Of a stretch of DNA of 64,000 bases, positions 26,689 to 37,952 are shown piece after piece (the first letter of the stretch is position 1; the number at the start of each line of letters is the position of its first letter). A program made the position numbers and the translations under genes. The stretch spans positions 1,499,530-1,563,529 of the forward strand of contig CAXAMN010004113.1 in NCBI GenBank assembly GCA_963970005.1, written 5' to 3'. The DNA comes from Durusdinium trenchii. Its lineage: Eukaryota; Sar; Dinophyceae; Suessiales; Symbiodiniaceae. Under the pieces are notes generated by a model. It did not search any database. It saw only the letters and a program-made list of their open reading frames with translations, and was not told where the DNA came from.

Positions 26689-26949
26689 CTTGAAGCAAAA
26701 TCGTTCCATTTCTATAACATTGTCTACTGTTTTGCAGATGATAGTGGATGTTTGGTGTGAGTGAAGCTGGAAGCGCTTGACTCAGGAGACCGATTTGTCG
26801 AAAAGATAGGTTATTAAATGTCAGTTGCGCAACATCAATCAACATATTCCAACCTTGGGCAACTTCAGGTGAGGATCCCAGACAACTTCTTGGTCTTGAC
26901 CATTCCCCAAAAGAGCCTGATGAGGAGCAGCCACCAATAGCCACCTGAG

Positions 26950-27036
26950 GTGAACTTAGAAGATCTCGATGAGGAGGACGAGGATGATGATGATGATGAT
27001 GCAGATCTGGACGCGCTAGAATCTTGGCATGACTAG
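26950..27036 (+). CDS. Terminal exon with acidic tail and stop
   Basis: After acceptor ctgag it reads V-N-L-E-D-L-D-E-E-D-E, then six Asp and A-D-L-D-A-L-E-S-W-H-D, then TAG. The Asp run comes from a GAT microsatellite. It is the only clear gene end in the window, and it closes either the repeat gene or a separate gene that includes the KTP exon. Confidence 0.6.
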   Translation: MNLEDLDEEDEDDDDDDADLDALESWHD

Positions 27037-27477
27037 CAGACGTTGAAGAACCCTATAGACTATCCTATAAGTACACCTGGTTATAAGGGTCCTATTGACG
27101 GTCACTATTTGGTTTAGGTGTTCATGGTTCTTTCGTTGTCTCCAGATGTCGATCAGGTCTCCAGATGTCGATCGATCCCACGCGTCGGTCAGGAGTTGAG
27201 ATGCGTCGTCATGGAGGCCCACTTTGACTTTTATGATCCGATCTCCAAGAAGGGACAGGTGCCGAGAAGGGACAGGTGTGTTCTCAAGATGGTTCGACAA
27301 AAAGATGGGTCCACACCACGAGGATCCGAATGTCGCCATAAGTCGCCATCAAAGGGATATAAGGGATCATCTACGTAGACGCACTACTCAAGGGGTGAAG
27401 GGACCAGAAGAAGCTGCTGGAGGGTTGTCTATAGACATGCGGTTGGTTGGGTCATGTCAGACAGGCCTCTTTTGCAG

Positions 27478-27660
27478 CGTCGATGGCCAGGTGATGCCTT
27501 TGATCGAAGAGGTCAAGCACCATCGCCCCATCAAGAGACCCGGCGGCGTCTCGACTCCCGCCAGTTCCTCCGGGACGCCCTCCGACGCCGAGGGCCACCC
27601 CATGGAGGCGGTGACGCCGAAGCTGCTTGGCGCCAGTGCTTGGCATCTCCTTCTAGTCCG
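27478..27660 (+). CDS. Candidate exon, unknown product, start of the phosphatase region
   Basis: The frame with strongest third-position GC reads V-D-G-Q-V-M-P-L-I-E-E-V-K-H-H-R-P-I-K, then a Ser/Thr/Pro-rich part and M-E-A-V-T-P-K-L-L-G-A-S-A-W. Acceptor tgcag and GT donor gtcagt. It lies just after the stop at 27036, so it may be an N-terminal exon of the phosphatase gene. That link is inferred. Confidence 0.55.
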
Positions 27661-28334
27661 GTCAGTGGTGAAGAAGCATATTGAACAAAAAAACAGGTGG
27701 GGTGGGGGTCAATGTAGGTATGTGTTCCATACATGGAGTGTTTGGGTAGTCTTTCGCGGGTGTGTTTTGAGCTTGGGGAACATGTTTTCCTTCTACCAGT
27801 GATGGACACATCTGAAGCGACGTCCATCCATCATTGGGTTGTTGCAATTAGAGAAGGTGGAGGCCAATTGCCCAATTTTCAGACCCAGGAAGGCTAGCGT
27901 CAGTATCAAAAGGTGTGAATAGTATCGAGATTGGATGGATTTAGTTTGTCTAATCTGGCGCAATGGTCGGGGTTTGACACGGTTTGAAAGAAAGGGTGAG
28001 CAAGAATTGACATCATCCAACACCAGTTCACTTGAAATGACCCCTTCCCCTCACGAAGGCCTTTGGCATGGCCTTGGATATGATTTCCTTGCAGAATTGT
28101 AAAGCAAGCTTAAATCGGACCAGTAAACCCTGCCCAGACTAGCTGGAGCCGGGGAAAAACCAACTAAAACAAACACATACAAAAACAACTGTTCAAGGAG
28201 TCCACTCCATCAGGAAGCCATAGTTTTCAAACAACTCCAACCCTATGGGTTTGTGGATTTTCCCTTGTTCTCGGATTCTCAGAGGGGTTTTCCTCCTTCC
28301 GCGATAGGCGATAGGGCACCACCTCCAAACCAAG

Positions 28335-28435
28335 GACTCGGGCCCAGCGCGAGATCGAGATCATCACGCGCTGGGGCGTCATCTCAGGGAAGTTGATCTT
28401 CTCACGAGCCCTGTGGCTGCAGAGGGAGTTCGGGG
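28335..28435 (+). CDS. Candidate N-terminal exon of the phosphatase gene
   Basis: High-GC3 frame [18 protein letters not shown], then [14 protein letters not shown]. Acceptor ccaag; GC donor gccgcg is likely. Helical and basic. Membership in the phosphatase gene is inferred from position. Confidence 0.5.
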
Positions 28436-31400
28436 GCCGCGGTCTTGGGATGTTTGATGATTTTTGGTGTGAGAACGCGATGATGCTGGATGTGGCAGTG
28501 GCAGAAACAAAGGTGGTTGTGGTTCAACAGCAGGAGACCGACCGGTTGACCTACCTGGAACCTCAAGCTACATTGTGTTGGCTCCTCAAACACAGATACA
28601 TTGTTGATCATTGTTGTATATATACTTATAATAATTTTGTACAGTAATTTTGTATATATGCACCATTGTGGGGTTCGTGTTGATCACCAAATGGGCTTTG
28701 CTGCCAGATTGCACCTCAGTTTAGTGTTGGGTTCACCCAGCTGTTGTCTTCGCAACCTCCTATACTTCATCATACTTCCATTTTCCTTAAAAGCTTAATG
28801 TTATATCACTCGACTCCACGCGATTTCTCCTTACCAGGGTGGCGGGCAGGCACTCCGTTAAGGTCTCAATCAGGTCGATGGTCCAGGTCGGGAGAGACTC
28901 GACGATGGGAGAGACGGTGACCGCATGTGACCGCCACGCACTTTCCGTGACCATGCAAGATCTGGCTGCCAGGTGCTCACGCTGACGACGATGAGCAGCA
29001 TGTATGTGGTTCGCGCACAACAAGCTAAGTTTGAGAAGAGCCTCACTTGCAAGACCTGGATGTGGATGTGGATTTGTTTGGGGAGTGGAAGTGCTGTTCC
29101 CACGCCCTTTTGTTTTCAAAACATGGAGAGACGACCGCACCAAAAAGAGACGTTTCAAGTGATTTTGAACAATGGTCAGATTCTCAGGGGGCTCCTATCC
29201 AAGATGTCCAGAACACTAGTCCAATATAGTACTATATGTACTGACTGGTGGCAGTCAATTGTCAATCGTCTTCAGGTTGTTGCTTCTGAAAATAACATAC
29301 TGACTGGTGGCACGGCCAGTGGACCTTAAGCGTGATATATACATATATTGATGTATATATATAATATATACTTGGTACCCGGGACCCATGGCCTGGATGG
29401 CACGGCCAGCCAAGCAGCTTGGTGCAAACAAAGATTTCCCTTCATGCAGCATTCATGCAAGACAAGCGCTGGCACCTCCAAAGATCACTTTTTGCAATTG
29501 TTCACCCCATACATTTGCATATGTGCGCAGCTGAAAACTGGACAACTGGGAGAAAAGCTCGTGTTCTGCCCTCAACGAACGGCGCAAATAATGCATTTTC
29601 TCATGGTTTCTCGGTGTTGTAGCTTTGTTGAGCCCATCGTCCTCCCCAACCGTTCAGGAGCTCACGGGTGTGGACGCGGATCGAAGCCCGCGCACGGCGC
29701 GTGGTGAACCAAGCAGCCTTGTTGACCAAGAAGGTCATGCATGAGAAGGGCGATCTCTACCATGCAGAAGCTGGGAAGGCTGATGAATTGGGTGGGATGG
29801 TGATTCTGAAGGCATGCGATTGCCGAAAGAAGCACAGGCAGGAGGTTTTCAGAGAAAACCTATTACTATACTTACTAACATCATGCTACCGGGGGTGGGA
29901 CCACAGTAGGATACGGTAGGAGCACCGAAGGCAAGCTGCAAGCCAGCTTGGAACCCGAACATCTCCAGAGCGTGACGGACGACGGACGCTCCATGCCAAT
30001 CCGAGGACTGGCGCTTGCAAGGTGGAGCTTTACAGGAGCTCTTTACCGTGGAATACATCGACACCTTGATGATCCTGGCCAAGGTTCAACCCAGCCGGCT
30101 CGGTGGAGAACTGAGAATGACGCGTGGAGACGGCAGGCTGAACGACCTGTGTCAGAACGCGATGTCCTGGCAGACCGGAAAGGGCTGTGGTTCCCTATAC
30201 TGGTTCGTTGCAATCAAACAGCCATGAAGCATCATGAAATGTCAATATGAAGATATTGCCAATGACATCCCCATCCCAGTGGGAAAAACACCATCCCGGA
30301 CACTCTTCTAAACAACTCGTGGAGAGTTGCTTTGGGGTCAACTGTGAGTTGGACTTGACTTGACCAGCGTGAGTTGATCAAACTTGGAAGGCATATGAAG
30401 GCATTACCCTTGCAGTTTGAGGCCCAGAAGTGATATGCGTTCGTTTTCTGAAAAAATTGTCTCCATTGGCCGGATCGCGAATTAACAACTTCTACAGAAA
30501 AGCCGGTGACTCAGGTGGGTCTTGAGTTGTGTCCAAGATCACCACCTGTTTGCACGGCCACCTCATCACAGGCCTTTTAGCACAAAAAAAACGGCATCTG
30601 CAGGCGAGCGCGAAGCTCTTGGCACTGCAGCCCGTAGTGGGCCAGGCCCATGTGCCTTGCATCTTGGCACCAGGATCCATACCCATACACGACTCATGGG
30701 ACTGGCATACTTACCATGGAGTGTGTGGGATCGGGTCATGGAGAGCAGCCGCTTCGTGAAAGCAAAATCGTACTCACACCGTGTGTTGCAATATTTGATA
30801 TATGGTGACCAGTGACCACGTGTGAGATGGAATCAACAACACCTGCCACCAAAACATGCGAAGAAAGACCGAGGCTTACTACGCCGCCCCCATCGGCTGT
30901 ATATTGCGGAGGGGCAAGTCAAGTTTATGATTGTATTTATTGAATAGCATTATCATTGCATGACACATCATGACACTATTGTTTTTATAACATACTGAAA
31001 CATATGCGTTCTATTGACAGTATATATAGTTAATTATTGCATGGTTTTGGAGGCCTGGATTATTTTCGGGTTTATAATTGACTCGTGGTTTACTGTTGTG
31101 ATGTGAACGTTACCCCATTTCATGCATGACATCTCTAGGTCGACCCTTTGCTCGCGCTTCCTTACCGGCAACGCCGGACCGAGGCCGGATCTTTGGAGAT
31201 TTGCATGGGCAGTTTCGCGACCTGCTGTTGCTCTTCGGGGCCTTCGGCTTTCCCGGGAGCAAGGAGAGTTCGGCCGGGCGTTCCGTTCGGAGGGTGATGC
31301 GGACGGTGAAGCCTTTTTGGTTGGGGGGGGAGGACATGCGGGCCGTGCTGCCAGCATGCTGAGGATGCTGGGTGAGCCAATAGGGGAACATGTTTGGACA

Positions 31401-34400
31401 TCGGAAAGGGGTTGTCATAGAAAGCTGGAGTTTCCATAAGTTACTCTTTCAAACCTTGTTCTGGCTCACGAACGTGTGCTTTTTTCCCTTCATCCGTGTT
31501 GGCACGGTAGAGTATGAGATCCGATGGGGTAGATCGTTGACATGATGGGGCCACTGGGGCAGATCATGTCCGTCCATTTCACTACATCGGAATTGTGATG
31601 GGTGGGTTATTGGGTTATGGGTGTGCGTTCCTTTCCTTTCCTTGATTTGTGTTTTCGGGTGCTTTCCTTTGCCGGACTCCTGAGAGCGCCTGAAGAGAGA
31701 TTCTCCTCCGCTTGATTTGGAGAATAGGACGGTCTGCTGTGAATGTGGTTGTTTCCTGGTTTCCTTGATGATCTCGATGGGGCTTGCCAGAGCCTTTATC
31801 TAAAAGGTGTTTGCCTTCTGTTTCTGTGCAACCAAGCGGCCAAGCGCAGAATCAGACGAGACCTCATCCAGTTGGATCCACCACTGGTGTTCACGTCGCC
31901 TCGGCCTCTCCATCTGGTGTAGACCACGTAAAGCCTCCGAGCACTTCCCAGACCTGGGTGGTGGTCCCTTTGATCTCATGGCACCTGACCACGCCGTCGA
32001 CTTACAATGTGACTTCCAGGTCGGCATCAGTGCCCCTCGTGCCCTGAGCAGCATGTGTCACACGAGCACCCACGCAGACCCACGCAGACCCACGCGGCCT
32101 TGAACCGCTTGGGACTCGGAAGGAGGACTCAGAGGAGCAGGAAGTGTCCTACGTGTTCAATGGCGACTTTGTTGAGACTTGGATGAGCCCCACACAGGCA
32201 ATCCATGGATGGAATAGCCTACATTGGGGGTTGTTTAAGATGTTGAAGGGTCAATGTAATTATATAAATATTCCACACATGGATTGCTGAAGTCAAGTTT
32301 TATTCCTGTGGATTATTCGTTTCGAGAAGCCTCGGAGATCGACATTGGGCGGGACATGGGCATGAGTTTTCCTGTGATTTTGTTTGTATCAGGATCTGCA
32401 ATTTTCGGGTGGCAGTAGAATGTAGTAGATGGTTTCCACAGTGGTCCAGGCATCACAAAGGGAACCATGCGCTGGCACCATCAGGATACGTACTGACTTA
32501 CAACCTCACGTTGGGCTACCGTAACTCCACTCCAAAGCCGGATCGAATGGCTGTTTCTGCAACCCATCACCCACCATCATGCCACCATCCACACGGACTT
32601 GTGCTGTGAGCGAGGGAGCACATAGCTCGGCTCCCAGCTGCTGCTCCACCGACTGGCTCCAGGATCGGGGTGCTCACAGCTTAGAAGTCATTGGCCTCCT
32701 TTTGGCCTTGAAAGTCTACATGCCCAATCGCGTGTGGCTGGTGCGGGGAAACCATGAGGATCGCTCCATGAACGCGCGCGACCCGGCGAGAATGTGCTCG
32801 GTTCTGGAGTGAGAAAAGGCCTAAGAATAGGAATTTTAATACCTAAACATTGTTTGCGGGAATGTCGCGAAATGGTTTTTTTTCCTTGAGGGTTTGTTTG
32901 TTTTTTGTCAATATGTTGTTCTTTTGGGGGGGGGAACCTTCGGCACCTGGAATGGTCGAAACGTGACGAGACGGTCGAGACGGAGCTGTCGAATGTGCGA
33001 GACGTGACATGTTTGGCCCTGGCAAAGTACCTGAACTATGCGGTTTGTAATTTAGCAGTGGCCGATGCGTGTTATTCATGGTGTTAGGTTTCTATATGTT
33101 CCTTGGGTGTTTCATTCATGTCCTCAGTGAAATCAAAATAGACCAGACTGGATAGAGCCTACCTGAAACAAGAAACTCCAGAACTCCAAACTTGTGTGTT
33201 TTCCATGTTGTGCGACGAAGGTTGTTTTCGATGATGAGTTCCCACCAAAGTCCTTTGTTTGCAGCAGCCAGACCACCTGTTCAAGGCAGGAAGAACAAAC
33301 ACATGTTTGGACTGCTCAGCTCCTTCAAAGTGACCTTTTGAGGTTTGAGTATCCCTGTGTCAACATGACAGACATCAAACTGTGACATCAAAGGGTCAAG
33401 AACCAGGTGACGAGCATGTGCACGTACCCGGCGACCAAGGTCTTTGTGAAACCTTCATGTGCCAATAGATGCTGGGGCATTGGTTCCCCATGGTTCCCCA
33501 ATCAGTTTTCCACCTAGGCTACGGCTTCCTGGACGAGTGTCAAGACCGCCTGGGAAACAACTTTGGTCGCAAGACCTACGACGCTTGGCACGAAGCAACT
33601 GAAGTGACGGGGGTCCAAGAACCGACCGTCGCCTCGAAGAGGTGTTCAGGTGTGTTGGGACATGGATCATCTTGGATCTTCAAACGGCACACATTTTTGA
33701 CGGCGCTTTTCAGTGAAAAGACGCAATTATAATCAAAAAGACATGCTGTTTCAGGGGTTGCAACCATGTGCTCAAAATCATTAAACATCGATGGTAAAGA
33801 TGCCTTTGGACACCTAAATTAAAGACACCGTTTCTTCTTGAGATCTCACCGAATCTCACAACATTTGCCGGTTTCCGCCTTGTCACAGCCAAAAAATGAA
33901 CAAACACCACACCACCTTTGGAAAAGACTCCTGAAAAGGCAAGTACTTGTGCCGTTTTGAAGATCCAGGAATGCGTGCAGCGAGGAGATCCCAATCCAAA
34001 ACAAAAAATAACACGTCCGATGGCAGCTGGCAGCCCTTCTCGACACAAGACAGAAACACTCGCCCTTCTGTTCGTTTCGGGACCGCCTCCAGGATTTGAT
34101 GCAAACCGCCTTCGACCAACTGCCCTTGGCCTGCGTGGTCGGAGGGCACATTTTATGCGTCCATGGCGGCGTGGGTGATGGACGCTGGGACTTGAACGAC
34201 CTCAGAGCTGTGCGACGACCCTTGGGGCAACAGGACGGACCTGGAAACAACGGTTTCCTCTTGGATCGAAAACCGGGAGAGACGTATTGGATCGAATTCG
34301 TGTGATTTTGCTCGGTGTCGCTGTCCATTTGGACGTTTTTGTTGCTTTATATGGCGTTCTTTTGACAGACTTATGACTTATGGGTATGTGAAAGATGACG

Positions 34401-36742
34401 AACACAAAAGAACCACCCTAGTAAGGTAACCACCCTGCTAGAAGGTTTCTCAATCCATCCTTGACATCAAAAGAAACGCAATGTTTCTGGGTTTCCTTGA
34501 AAACATGGACCATGCATTGCATCATTGTCCTGTCCCCCAAAGAATTTCTGTGGCCCTTGAACACTTTATGAGCATGTTCTATTTAGGAGATGGTGTGGCT
34601 AAACAAGAATTTATGGTTTTGTCCGCATAAGACGTACTGCAAAACTGCCGTGAAAAGGCAAGAAGCTAGGAAGATCTAGGAAGCAAGAACTATCCCGAAA
34701 TAACATCACCCAATAACAACTCGGAGGTTACTGCCTAATTCAGGCCAGACACCAGCCCAAGAAATACAGCCAAATCAACACCAGGAGTGGTTTGATAACA
34801 AAATGAGCCCATCAAGTTCCCACTCAATAAACCGCGAGTGTTGTTTTCTCGACTTGGGATGCTCTACCGGGCCTGCCCTAAAGGATCCTAATAATGGGCT
34901 TAAACTTAACGTATCCACACAAAGTTTGGCTAGTCTCCTACAAGAGAGAGAGAGAGAGAGAGGGAGAGAACCACAGAAGCTTACAAGGACAGAAGCAATC
35001 AATCAAACAAACAAACGTAACAAGCCTATAAACCACCGCTTTAAAGAAGCACTTGACCCAGTACTTGACAGGAGTTGGGCTCTTCCAAGTTCCGCTGGGT
35101 GCACAACATCCTCTGGTCCGATCCCATCGAAGACGACCGCGCCCAGCGCGACGCCGAGCGCGACGCCCTGCGCGACGGCGGGGACCGGGGCCCCGTCTTC
35201 GGCGTGCACGCCTCGCCGCGGAACACCACGGCCGTGCTGTCGCTCGGAGACCACCGGCGGGGAGACGAAGGGGAGACCATGGTGCCGGGGGGGTGAGAAA
35301 GTGGAAGGAGCCTGCTGCAGGTGGGTTTAGTCGATCACATCATTGGAATTAACTAGTGGAATTTTCGAAGAAGTTGATCACATAACTGGAATTAGCCAGT
35401 CGCATTTGATGTAATTGCTATATTATACTGGCAAACCGACTGGAAAAGAGTGGGTGCTGCTCAACACTTAGCAGTTGCCAGCCTCATGTCACCGGGATTT
35501 GTGGAGGTGCCGGCGGAGGTGAGCGGCAGAAGGGGCTTTTTAGGTTTTTCTGCATCTTGAGGCCGAGGTACCAGGCAGGATGAAAACGCCAGCAAAACGG
35601 GAGAGCACGGAGCATCAACTAAAGGCTTTTAAGTTCTTTCTTCCGAACGCCGGGCCCCTATGATCCGAGAATATCGGATCTTGACAAAGGGAGTCGTTTG
35701 ACAACGAAGCTCCAAGGCACAGTGCTGGATTGGATTGTTTTTTGGTTCTTCTATGTTCTTCTAATCCTTCTAGAGGAGAGTGCGTTGCACACTTTCTTGC
35801 TGGATTGGAGTGCTTGTTGTGCAGATGTGTGTATCCTTTGTTGTGCAGAATGTTTGTATCCATGGCCAAACCTGACCAGGTTTGGATGGGATGTGACCAA
35901 GATCCTTGGCGAGTTTGATGTGATTTTGCGCTTTAACATCCGTGTTTTGTTTGATGTTTATACTATACCCATGCAACAAGGAGCTTGTTTGACCTTGTTT
36001 GCTGTCGATGCTTTTGACGAGCTCAGCTCACTTCTGTGTTCTTTTGTTCGGGCGATCTTCGCCGATCAAACCTCGGACACCTGACGTGTTCCTTCGTCGG
36101 GCTGGTCAATCTGCAAGCCTTGACATGCCATGATGTCCGGGTTAAAAGCTTGTGTTACAGACACTGCACCCGTATACCGACCATGCGGTGACACTCCATT
36201 GCCACCCCCACACCCGTACCGACCGTGCTCGCAGAAGGACCTTTTGTGCTCGCAATGGGGTGGACATGGTGGTTCGTTCGCATCAGTCCAAGAAGAATGG
36301 CCTCGGATTCGACTTGATGCACGACGAATGCCTCATTCGTGCCTGGGTTTCCTCGGCGGAATTGCACCCTCTCAGTGGTTTCTGAAAAGGCAGCGGTGGC
36401 GGTGTCTCGAAGCCGTGGTTGGTAGCTGATAGCCAAGACAGACATGTACTTCAGGAGGTTGAGCACACGGAAACCTAGCCAGGAAGATTGAGGACACACT
36501 TTTTTTGCCCACACTTCAGCTGCTACACTCGGAGGTTGCTTCTTCCTGGCTGATCCCTTCTACCCAGCTTCTCTGGCCGCTTTTGTCCCTTCTATCACCT
36601 CTCAGGTGTTTTCTCCGCCCGGGACTACGAGGGCCACTGCAACGACGGCGCGGTGCTGCTGGTCCGTTCGGGCGAGGACGAGGGCCTCCAGGGACGGCCC
36701 TCTCTGTCCGTGCGAGCGCAAGTGGTGGGCTCCTATGGGAAG
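28335..36742 (+). CDS. PPP-family Ser/Thr protein phosphatase gene, PPEF/RdgC-like (multi-exon)
   Basis: Spliced exons give a complete metallophosphatase core: [46 protein letters not shown] and V-F-S-A-R-D-Y-E-G. These carry the Asp, His and Asn ligands of the two-metal centre and the catalytic His. [15 protein letters not shown] and N-H-E-D-x-x-M-N are closer to PPEF/RdgC than to PP1 or PP2A. The enzyme should remove phosphate from Ser/Thr in cytoplasmic or membrane-associated proteins. Upstream exons are basic and helical (T-R-I-E-A-R-A-R-R), where PPEF proteins carry an IQ motif; this is suggestive only. No EF-hands were found downstream, so calcium control is unproven. The first and last exons are uncertain. 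Confidence 0.85.
29658..29778 (+). CDS. Candidate N-terminal exon of the phosphatase gene, Arg-rich helix
   Basis: Reads [20 protein letters not shown], then L-L-T-K-K-V and [11 protein letters not shown]. The GC donor (gctgat), phase 0, joins in frame to D-W-R-L-Q-G at 30006. Its spacing of bulky and basic residues loosely recalls an IQ segment. Confidence 0.55.
30006..30083 (+). CDS. Phosphatase exon, pre-catalytic helix
   Basis: Reads [20 protein letters not shown], then L-M-I-L-A-K. Acceptor ccgag and GT donor gttcaa, phase 0. It matches the helix that precedes the first metal motif in PPP enzymes. Confidence 0.68.
30604..30645 (+). CDS. Phosphatase exon (42 nt)
   Basis: Reads [14 protein letters not shown], the 'A-x-x-L-L-x-x-x-P-x-V' segment before the G-D-x-H-G loop. 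Acceptor tgcag; donor about gccc. Phase into the next exon is off by one unless the donor is one base later. Confidence 0.66.
31139..31263 (+). CDS. Phosphatase exon with G-D-L-H-G-Q
   Basis: Reads [16 protein letters not shown], then [17 protein letters not shown] and G-F-P-G-S-K. It holds the first metal-binding Asp and His. A GA donor (gagagt), phase 0, joins to E-V-S-Y-V-F. Confidence 0.88.
32141..32173 (+). CDS. Phosphatase micro-exon (33 nt) [11 protein letters not shown]
   Basis: Acceptor agcag and GA donor gagact, both phase 0. It supplies the second metal motif and joins to D-R-G-A-H-S. The length between G-F-P-G-S-K and D-R-G then equals that of PPEF proteins, which supports the call. 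Confidence 0.8.
32663..32777 (+). CDS. Phosphatase exon with R-G-N-H-E-D
   Basis: Reads [18 protein letters not shown], then [16 protein letters not shown]. Acceptor tccag. The GC donor (gcgacc) splits the Arg codon completed by the next exon (N-A-R-Y-G-F). Confidence 0.92.
33518..33603 (+). CDS. Phosphatase exon Y-G-F-L-D-E-C
   Basis: Reads [16 protein letters not shown], then [12 protein letters not shown]. Acceptor cctag. GT donor (gtgacg), phase 0, joins to D-L-M-Q-T-A-F. Confidence 0.88.
34093..34233 (+). CDS. Phosphatase exon with C-V-H-G-G
   Basis: Reads [18 protein letters not shown], then [11 protein letters not shown] and [11 protein letters not shown]. The His of C-V-H-G-G is a metal ligand. 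Acceptor tccag; GA donor (gacgga) fits, phase 0. Confidence 0.9.
34945..34968. repeat. GA microsatellite
   Basis: Run of gagagagagagagagaga in the intron before the L-W-S-D-P phosphatase exon. Confidence 0.8.
35090..35205 (+). CDS. Phosphatase exon with L-W-S-D-P
   Basis: Reads [17 protein letters not shown], a charged Asp/Arg-rich stretch, then R-G-P-V-F-G-V. Acceptor ccaag followed by T. The GC donor (gcacgc) splits the Val codon and joins to R-T-F-C-A-R-N-G. Confidence 0.85.
36235..36341 (+). CDS. Phosphatase exon with R-S-H-Q
   Basis: Reads [17 protein letters not shown], then [13 protein letters not shown]. The His of R-S-H-Q is the last metal ligand. Acceptor cgcag followed by A. The 3' border is ambiguous by one base. 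Confidence 0.87.
36606..36742 (+). CDS. Phosphatase exon closing the catalytic core
   Basis: Reads [20 protein letters not shown], then a Glu/Arg-rich stretch and Q-V-V-G-S-Y-G-K. Acceptor ctcag. GC donor (gcggta), phase 0, is possible; the frame otherwise stays open to a TAA near 36810. Confidence 0.8.
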
Positions 36743-37879
36743 GCGGTACAACGATCCCAGGCGAAGTCCAAGGGTCCGGAGACCGGTGGGGCCCACCGGT
36801 GGCAGGGGTAAGGGGGGTAAGAGAGACATCTCCAAATGCGGGGCACGGCGGTCGAAACCCGTCTGGTCCATGCCAGTCGCCTTCGGAGCTTTTTGGGGGG
36901 GTGAGCCGGCAGCCCTTGGTCGAGCCCTTGTGGACTTTCGATCATGTTTTGATAGGGAGGTTGTTGGGATGGTGAGAGCATCCAGAAATCATATGACATC
37001 ATGATGTTGGTAGAATTCTTGGTGTTAGGAAGTCTAGTGACACTATGCCTCTACTGTAGCAGCTGATTCGTCCCCAGGCTCATTTCTCATGCTGAATATG
37101 TCTATAAATCATTGTATGTTTCCCTGTGGGTCCAAAGGGCACTGGCAGCTGAAAAACATGTACAGAAAGCCAAGCAGCATGGTGGACATCATTGGCGAGT
37201 GAAAGGAAGCCTTCCACTACTCACAGCGTACTGGGATTCATATTGTATTATATCCTGCACAGTCCAGCACCAAAATCGAGTTTGCAAAACAGAAGCCAGA
37301 AGGTAATGGCAAAGCAGAACTGGTCGTGAATGCTGGGGTGGTTCACCATGGCTTTCATGCGGCACCGAATGCCCTGCCGAACGCGCAGACTCCCCAGGCA
37401 GACTGAGAGGCAAACTGTCCACACTCCGCTTCAGCCGCTTCAGCCAGCATAAATGCGTGGTGTCCGCATGCATGCCAAAGACCAGTTTTCTTTTATTGAT
37501 CACTCCCAAGAAGTTTGGGGGTCTCCCAGAATGCTGCGGGGGTTGAATCAACGAGGAGTTTCTGTTTGGGGGGGGGGAACACGAGCGCACAAGCGGGAAG
37601 GTATCCATTTCGGACCCACAAGTGGTCCAGCCTAGGCCTAAGCAGCTTTTCGGACCCGTGTAGCCGACCCAGCCGGGGTCCAGACTCTCTCAGACCCGAC
37701 TTCAATAATATTGGACAATATGCATCACCGTGCTTGCCAAAGCAGAATTCATTGGCCGTGCCAACTGAAATCAAACATCAGAGAATGCACTAGAACAATG
37801 GCCATATTCTCGTTCGCAGCTCCAAGCAAGTCTCCAAGCTATATGTTTGAGGAGTTTGGATGTTGAACTGCTAATCCAG

Positions 37880-37952
37880 CGTCGCGATTTGTTCCCGGAC
37901 TCCTGGATGGACCGAAAACTCGATGAGTTTCACACCGGCCGTCATGGCCAGG
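37880..37952 (+). CDS. Candidate exon, possible C-terminal part of the phosphatase gene
   Basis: High-GC3 frame R-R-D-L-F-P-D-S-W-M-D-R-K-L-D-E-F-H, then T-G-R-H-G-Q. Acceptor tccag and GC donor gcgcct. It would join phase 0 to the 36742 border, but 1.1 kb separates them. No motif was recognised. Confidence 0.45.

Noticed and set aside
31784-32047. Plus-strand frame with [13 protein letters not shown]
   Set aside because: It looks faintly like the cysteine repeat but lacks every cysteine, and lies in an intron between two phosphatase exons that join at E-V-S-Y-V-F.
35489-35521. Possible exon [12 protein letters not shown] with gtgagc donor
   Set aside because: The flanking phosphatase exons already join as F-G-V to R-T-F-C with the usual PPP spacing, leaving no place for it. 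It could be an alternative exon, but nothing supports that.
35698-36084. 129-codon plus-strand frame with a hydrophobic start
   Set aside because: It sits in the intron between two phosphatase exons that join in phase, and its codon use is T-rich, unlike the exons around it.
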